Source of the DNA: Lachnospiraceae bacterium UBA7188
GTDB lineage: Bacteria > Bacillota > Clostridia > Lachnospirales > Lachnospiraceae
Direction of reading: 5' to 3'
Assembly: GCA_002490995.1 (NCBI GenBank)
Contig: DKVC01000087.1
Location: 1 to 26,053 of the forward strand
DNA: 26,053 nucleotides
Of this stretch, positions 22,837 to 26,053 are shown in pieces (positions within the stretch are counted from its first letter, which is position 1; the number at the start of each line of letters is the position of its first letter). A model generated the notes under the pieces. The model made no database searches, had not been told where the DNA came from, and was given only the letters and a program-made list of their open reading frames with translations. Both the position numbers and the translations under genes were made by a program.

Positions 22837-24609
22837 ATGGCGAAACGAAATACATATTTCGAGGATGAAAAAATCGAAAAAAAGATTGACATGAGGCAGC
22901 TTGGACGGACACTTGCCTATATTCTTCCCTATAAGAAGCTTCTTGCCCTGGTAAGCGGCATGATGCTGGTGGCAGCGGTGGTTTCCCTGCTTCCGCCCAG
23001 GCTGCTGAAGCGGATTGTGGATGAAGTGGTGGCGAACCAGGATTACCGTCAGCTGGCGCTGGTGGGCGTCGGTCTGGCACTGCTTGCGGCGGTGGAGATA
23101 CTGTCCTCCTTTGTACAGGCCAGAAGTATGGGAAAGATGGGGTTAAGTATTATCACGAGGATAAGGACGGATATTTTTGAGCGGCTGCAGTTGCTTTCCT
23201 TTGATTATTTTGACAATCGTCCTGACGGTAAGATTGTGGTACGGGTGACGGAATATATCAACGGCCTGGCGGACTTTTTTTCCAATTATGTGATGATGTT
23301 TGCCATTTATATGGTCAAGCTGGTGGTGGTTACGGTATTTATGCTTTCCCTGAGTCCCATGCTGACTCTGATCGTGTTTGCGGCAGTGGTGCCCATGATG
23401 GCAATTATTTTCCGGCTGCGTTCCTGTCTTCGGAAAATGTATGCGGCCCATCGGGCGAAAAATTCCAACCGGACGGCTTTTCTGGTAGAATCCATTATGG
23501 GAGAGCAGATTGTCAAGAACTATAACCGAATCGGGATCAATAAGGAAACCTATCGGAAGATACACGAGGAAAGTGTAAACATGTGGTGGGACATTGTAAA
23601 GCGCTCCCGGCTGAACGGCCCGGTGGTACAGTTTTTCTGGCATTCCGGGACACTGTGCATCTTCGGGGCAGCGCTTGCCATGATTCTGGGCGGAGATATG
23701 GGGATTACTGCGGGGATGGTGATTACTTTTACCAGCTACATGGGCGCGTTCCAGGATCCCCTGGCTCAGTTGTCAACCATTATTCAGGAGCTGGCACAGG
23801 TAAGCTCCAATCTGGAACAGGTCTTTGACACCATAGACTATCCCGCAGAGATTCAGGATAAGGAAAATCCTGTGATTCTGAAGGATGTCCGTGGGAAAGT
23901 GGATTTTCAGGATGTTACCTTCTGTTATGAGGAGAATACGGATATCCTGAAGCATTTTACACTGCATGTGAAGCCGGGGGAGACCATTGCGCTGGTAGGG
24001 CCTACCGGCGCCGGCAAGACCACTGTAATCAGCATGCTGACCCGGTTTTATGATGTGAGAGAGGGCAGCGTCCGGATTGACGATGTGGATGTGCGGGATG
24101 CCAGTCTGTATTCCCTGCGCTCTGAGGTAGGCGTGCTGATGCAGGACCCTTTTATTTTCAAGGGGACCATTCTGGATAATATCCGGTATGGGCGATGGGA
24201 CGCCACCGACGAGGAGTGCAGGGAGGCGGCCAGGATAATATTTGCGGATAAATTTATCCAGCGCCTGAAGGGCGGCTATGAGCATGTGCTGGAGGAAAGG
24301 GGAAGCGGACTGTCTGCAGGTGAGAGACAGCTGATCAGCTTTGCCAGGATTGTCCTGAAGAATCCTTCCATTGTGATTCTGGATGAGGCAACCAGCGCCA
24401 TTGACACGGAGACGGAGCTGCTGATCCAGGAGGCGCTGGAGATTCTGCTGAAAGGAAAAACCGCTTTCATTGTAGCCCACCGCCTGTCTACTATCCGGAA
24501 CGCGGACCGTATCCTCTATATTGGCAACCAGGGGATTGCGGAGGAGGGAACGCATGAGGAATTGATGGCTAAGAAAGGGCTGTATTATGAATTGGCCAGG
24601 TGCTCTTAG
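22837..24609 (+). CDS. ABC exporter half-transporter with intact catalytic Glu and non-canonical signature (subunit 2)
   Basis: A 590-aa exporter: membrane domain about 20-320, ATPase domain about 350-585. Walker A GPTGAGKT at 388-395, Q-loop in VLMQDPFIFKG, signature LSAGE at 492-496 instead of LSGGQ, Walker B IVILDEATSA with the catalytic Glu at 517, and switch His in VAHRLSTI. It is complementary to subunit 1: one composite ATP site would use the good Walker B here with the good signature there, and the other would be degenerate on both sides. That supports an obligate heterodimer. GAGGAAAG precedes the ATG by about five bases. No regulator gene of the MarR or MerR type is seen next to the pair. 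Confidence 0.92.
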   Translation: MAKRNTYFEDEKIEKKIDMRQLGRTLAYILPYKKLLALVSGMMLVAAVVSLLPPRLLKRIVDEVVANQDYRQLALVGVGLALLAAVEILSSFVQARSMGKMGLSIITRIRTDIFERLQLLSFDYFDNRPDGKIVVRVTEYINGLADFFSNYVMMFAIYMVKLVVVTVFMLSLSPMLTLIVFAAVVPMMAIIFRLRSCLRKMYAAHRAKNSNRTAFLVESIMGEQIVKNYNRIGINKETYRKIHEESVNMWWDIVKRSRLNGPVVQFFWHSGTLCIFGAALAMILGGDMGITAGMVITFTSYMGAFQDPLAQLSTIIQELAQVSSNLEQVFDTIDYPAEIQDKENPVILKDVRGKVDFQDVTFCYEENTDILKHFTLHVKPGETIALVGPTGAGKTTVISMLTRFYDVREGSVRIDDVDVRDASLYSLRSEVGVLMQDPFIFKGTILDNIRYGRWDATDEECREAARIIFADKFIQRLKGGYEHVLEERGSGLSAGERQLISFARIVLKNPSIVILDEATSAIDTETELLIQEALEILLKGKTAFIVAHRLSTIRNADRILYIGNQGIAEEGTHEELMAKKGLYYELARCS

Positions 24610-24640
24610 GACAGGTCGGGAAAGTGATAATGAATCAATA

Positions 24641-24699
24641 GGCAGATGCCGCAGGAAATATTGTTGCGGTATAAAAAAACACCTGAAAAAACATCTGCC
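24641..24699. other. Long nested inverted repeat after the exporter genes
   Basis: GGCAGATG (24641-24648) pairs with CATCTGCC (24692-24699), and inside CCGCA (24649-24653) pairs with TGCGG (24665-24669). No T run follows the outer stem on the + strand. It may end or protect the exporter transcript. Confidence 0.45.
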
Positions 24700-24718
24700 G
24701 ACAAACTTTATTTTGCTC

Positions 24719-24747
24719 TGGAAATATTCCCGAATCTAATGTATAAT
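24719..24747 (+). promoter_or_regulatory. Probable promoter for the DUF4190-like gene
   Basis: A perfect TATAAT (24742-24747) lies 17 bases after TGGAAA (24719-24724), which matches four of six -35 positions. The gene starts about 50 bases later. Confidence 0.45.
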
Positions 24748-24799
24748 GAATACAACTGTTACATAAGACAGTGATAAATTTCATAAAAAGGAGAAAGTT

Positions 24800-25183
24800 A
24801 TGGACGGGAACAATCAAAACGGGCAAAACAACGGTCAGTACAGCAATTATCAGGATTATACCGCGAATGTCCCATATCAGGCTCCGCCGGACGACAGAGG
24901 CGGGAACAGGGCGAACGGGCTTCAGATAGCCGGCCTGGTATGCGGTATTCTGGCAATCTGCACCAGCTGCTGCTATGGGATACCGGGAATCATTCTGGGA
25001 ATTGCCGGACTGGTCTGTGCAATTATCGGGAACAACAAAGGAAAGTCCGGAGTGGGAACAGCCGGGCTGGTATGTTCTATTATAGGCCTCATTCTGGGCG
25101 TTGCAGCATTGATTTACTACATCTGGGCAATCAATTATCTGAATGAAATCGGATACCTGGATATGATACTGCAGAATATGTAA
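24800..25183 (+). CDS. Small DUF4190-like membrane protein
   Basis: The 127-aa product starts with a 40-residue Asn/Gln/Tyr/Pro-rich soluble segment (NQNGQNNGQYSNYQDYT), then two long hydrophobic stretches: about 43-74 (LQIAGLVCGILAIC, with a Cys-Cys turn and GIPGIILGIAGLVCAIIG) and about 83-112 (VGTAGLVCSIIGLILGVAAL). The internal near-repeat AGLVC(G/S)I..(L/I) and the Gly-rich helices are typical of DUF4190. The N-terminal segment is like that of TM2 and DUF4190 proteins often found in Clostridia. Function is unknown. AAAAAGGAG lies eight bases before the ATG. Confidence 0.85.
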   Translation: MDGNNQNGQNNGQYSNYQDYTANVPYQAPPDDRGGNRANGLQIAGLVCGILAICTSCCYGIPGIILGIAGLVCAIIGNNKGKSGVGTAGLVCSIIGLILGVAALIYYIWAINYLNEIGYLDMILQNM

Positions 25184-25276
25184 CCTGAACTTGAAGAACC
25201 ATTGTTCTGGAGTGTTAATTACACAGGAAGTAATATATTCGTGAGCGCATTGATTCTTGACAATAGAAGCGCCGGT

Positions 25277-25316
25277 GTTTCGTAAGGCTTCCTTACGCTG
25301 GCAAATATCTTTGCCG
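25277..25316. other. Two consecutive small hairpins upstream of the DUF2752 gene
   Basis: CGTAAGG-CTT-CCTTACG (25281-25297) is a perfect seven-base stem, and GGCAAA-TATC-TTTGCC (25300-25315) a perfect six-base stem. Part of the second overlaps the dispersed promoter-like repeat. Confidence 0.5.
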
Positions 25317-25327
25317 TGAGTATAGAT
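25293..25327 (+). promoter_or_regulatory. 35-bp promoter-like dispersed repeat, copy B
   Basis: This matches 19135-19169 at 28 of 35 positions. TATAGA (25321-25326) takes the place of the -10 box and TGGCAA (25299-25304) lies 16 bases before it. It ends 36 bases before the DUF2752 gene start and has the same orientation relative to the gene as copy A. Confidence 0.45.
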
Positions 25328-25362
25328 TGCTTTCAGTTCGTTTTAAAGGGGAGGCATGGGTA

Positions 25363-25818
25363 TTGACGTGTAATCCTGGGAAAGACCTGCAGAAAAGAGA
25401 TGCGGAAGAAAGAACCGGGCCGGAGGATGAATTGTTCCGCATAGGGCTGATTTTTCTGGCGATCGGAGCCGGGACAGTGGCTGCGTATTATGCATGGTTT
25501 CACAGATTCCTGCCGCAGATTCCCTGTTTTTTCTCCGAAGTATTAGGGATTTACTGTCCCGGATGCGGCGGAACGAGGGCTGTGGAGGCGCTGTTGCACG
25601 GCAGATTCCTTCAGGCGCTGTGGTATCATCCGCTGGTGCCCTATGGAGCATTTCTCTTCGGGGGATTTATGCTGACGCAGGCCATGAAGCGGCTCGGTGT
25701 CAGGGGAATAAAGGGTTGGAAATATCACAACTGGTATCTGTATGGCGCCGTTATTCTGATCCTTGTCAATTTCCTTGTGAAGAACGGATTGAGGCTGGGA
25801 TGGGGCATTTTGATGTAA
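25363..25818 (+). CDS. DUF2752 family small membrane protein
   Basis: From TTG 25363 the product is 151 aa. After a charged N-terminus (1-24) come three hydrophobic segments (about 26-46, 84-106 and 123-142). Between the first two lies the family hallmark CPGCGGTRAVEALLHGRF starting at Cys65, followed by QALWYHPLV. The function of DUF2752 is unknown; the two Cys and the Gly-Thr-Arg make a metal or redox role conceivable. The TTG at 25363 is chosen because GGGGAGG (25348-25354) is eight bases upstream; an earlier TTG at 25327 lies before that site, and the ATG at 25356 is out of frame and stops after five codons. It follows the DUF4190 gene; such small membrane proteins are often neighbours. 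Confidence 0.85.
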   Translation: MTCNPGKDLQKRDAEERTGPEDELFRIGLIFLAIGAGTVAAYYAWFHRFLPQIPCFFSEVLGIYCPGCGGTRAVEALLHGRFLQALWYHPLVPYGAFLFGGFMLTQAMKRLGVRGIKGWKYHNWYLYGAVILILVNFLVKNGLRLGWGILM

Positions 25819-25940
25819 CCCGAATTATACTCAAGACCACCAGGATTGACTAATTTGTCTATGGTGAACATATATGCCTGGCGGCCTTTCATTGCTGGTT
25901 ACTGCGAATTTCAACGGCGTGCAGTATAAATGGATATAAG

Positions 25941-26053
25941 GCATTCTATGAACAGGAAGCAATCCATGAGTAAAAGGCAATCCACGGATAAAAAATAATC
26001 CGTGAGTAAGAGGCAATCCATGGACAGGAAGCAATCCATGAGTAAAAGGCAAT
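25941..26053. repeat. 18-bp tandem repeat, six units and the start of a seventh, running off the window
   Basis: Units start at 25941, 25959, 25977, 25995, 26013 and 26031; the most typical is GCAATCCATGAGTAAAAG. All are exactly 18 bp, so a six-residue period is kept in every frame. The + frame reads (Q/H)-S-(M/T/V)-X-(R/K)-(K/R) units and contains one TAA at 25996-25998; the - strand is open throughout. There are no spacers, so this is not CRISPR. The array may be intergenic or the 5' end of a gene beyond the window. The rest of the 235-bp tail after the DUF2752 gene shows nothing I recognise. Confidence 0.85.

Noticed and set aside
25831..26052. Minus-strand open frame over the terminal tandem repeat
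   Set aside because: Its openness follows from the stop-free repeat period; no start signal can be seen because the window ends.
25941..26053. CRISPR array
   Set aside because: Units are directly adjacent 18-mers without spacers and no cas gene is nearby.

Overview
The window reads as a chromosomal segment of a low-GC-phylum (Firmicutes/Bacillota) anaerobe, most likely a member of the Lachnospiraceae. The evidence is gene content and order: Rex, the Clostridia-type NfnAB pair beside formate-tetrahydrofolate ligase, a TepA-FtsK/SpoIIIE pair, strong AGGAGG-type ribosome binding sites, and frequent TTG starts. All genes I accept lie on the + strand. No rRNA, tRNA, CRISPR, integrase or transposase gene is visible.

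Layout. (1) 1-2984: the redox repressor rex, a coiled-coil protein of unknown function, and the NAD(P)HX repair enzyme nnr, the last two overlapping by 4 bp. (2) 3187-5837: a solitary mazF toxin, a CorC/HlyC-type CBS membrane protein and a YebC/TACO1 protein, the last two each with a good sigma-A promoter. (3) 5858-8435: a polyprenyl-phosphate-sugar synthase type GT2 and a large multi-spanning protein resembling GT-C enzymes, then a terminator. (4) 8607-12694: a ClpP-fold TepA-like protein and a long FtsK/SpoIIIE DNA translocase. (5) 12887-18506: fhs, a zinc-ribbon/TPR/chitobiase-like membrane protein, and both subunits of the electron-bifurcating transhydrogenase NfnAB. (6) 18737-20679: a Dabb protein, a zinc-ribbon membrane protein and rlmH, followed by what looks like the first codons of a lost HAD phosphatase gene. 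(7) 20884-24609: two ABC half-transporters with complementary degenerate sites, hence a probable heterodimeric exporter. (8) 24800-26053: two small membrane proteins (DUF4190-like, DUF2752-like) and an 18-bp tandem repeat running off the end.

Functionally, rex (NADH/NAD+ sensing), nnr (repair of damaged NAD(P)H), NfnAB (NADH/ferredoxin/NADPH exchange) and fhs (one-carbon entry) make the window rich in redox-cofactor genes. I could not find a convincing Rex operator, so co-regulation is only a guess.

The most unusual content is between the genes. There is a roughly 100-bp hairpin repeat with about 26-bp terminal inverted repeats (two copies plus the end of a third), each copy just upstream of a gene and always in the same orientation. 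A 35-bp promoter-like repeat precedes two unrelated membrane-protein genes. The nfnB 3' end carries a perfect 15-bp inverted repeat around its stop codon plus degenerate tandem copies of its last codons. Small tandem duplications sit over the stop codons of the two glycosylation genes. I did not find a clear new multi-gene system; the repeats and gene remnants are the best leads.
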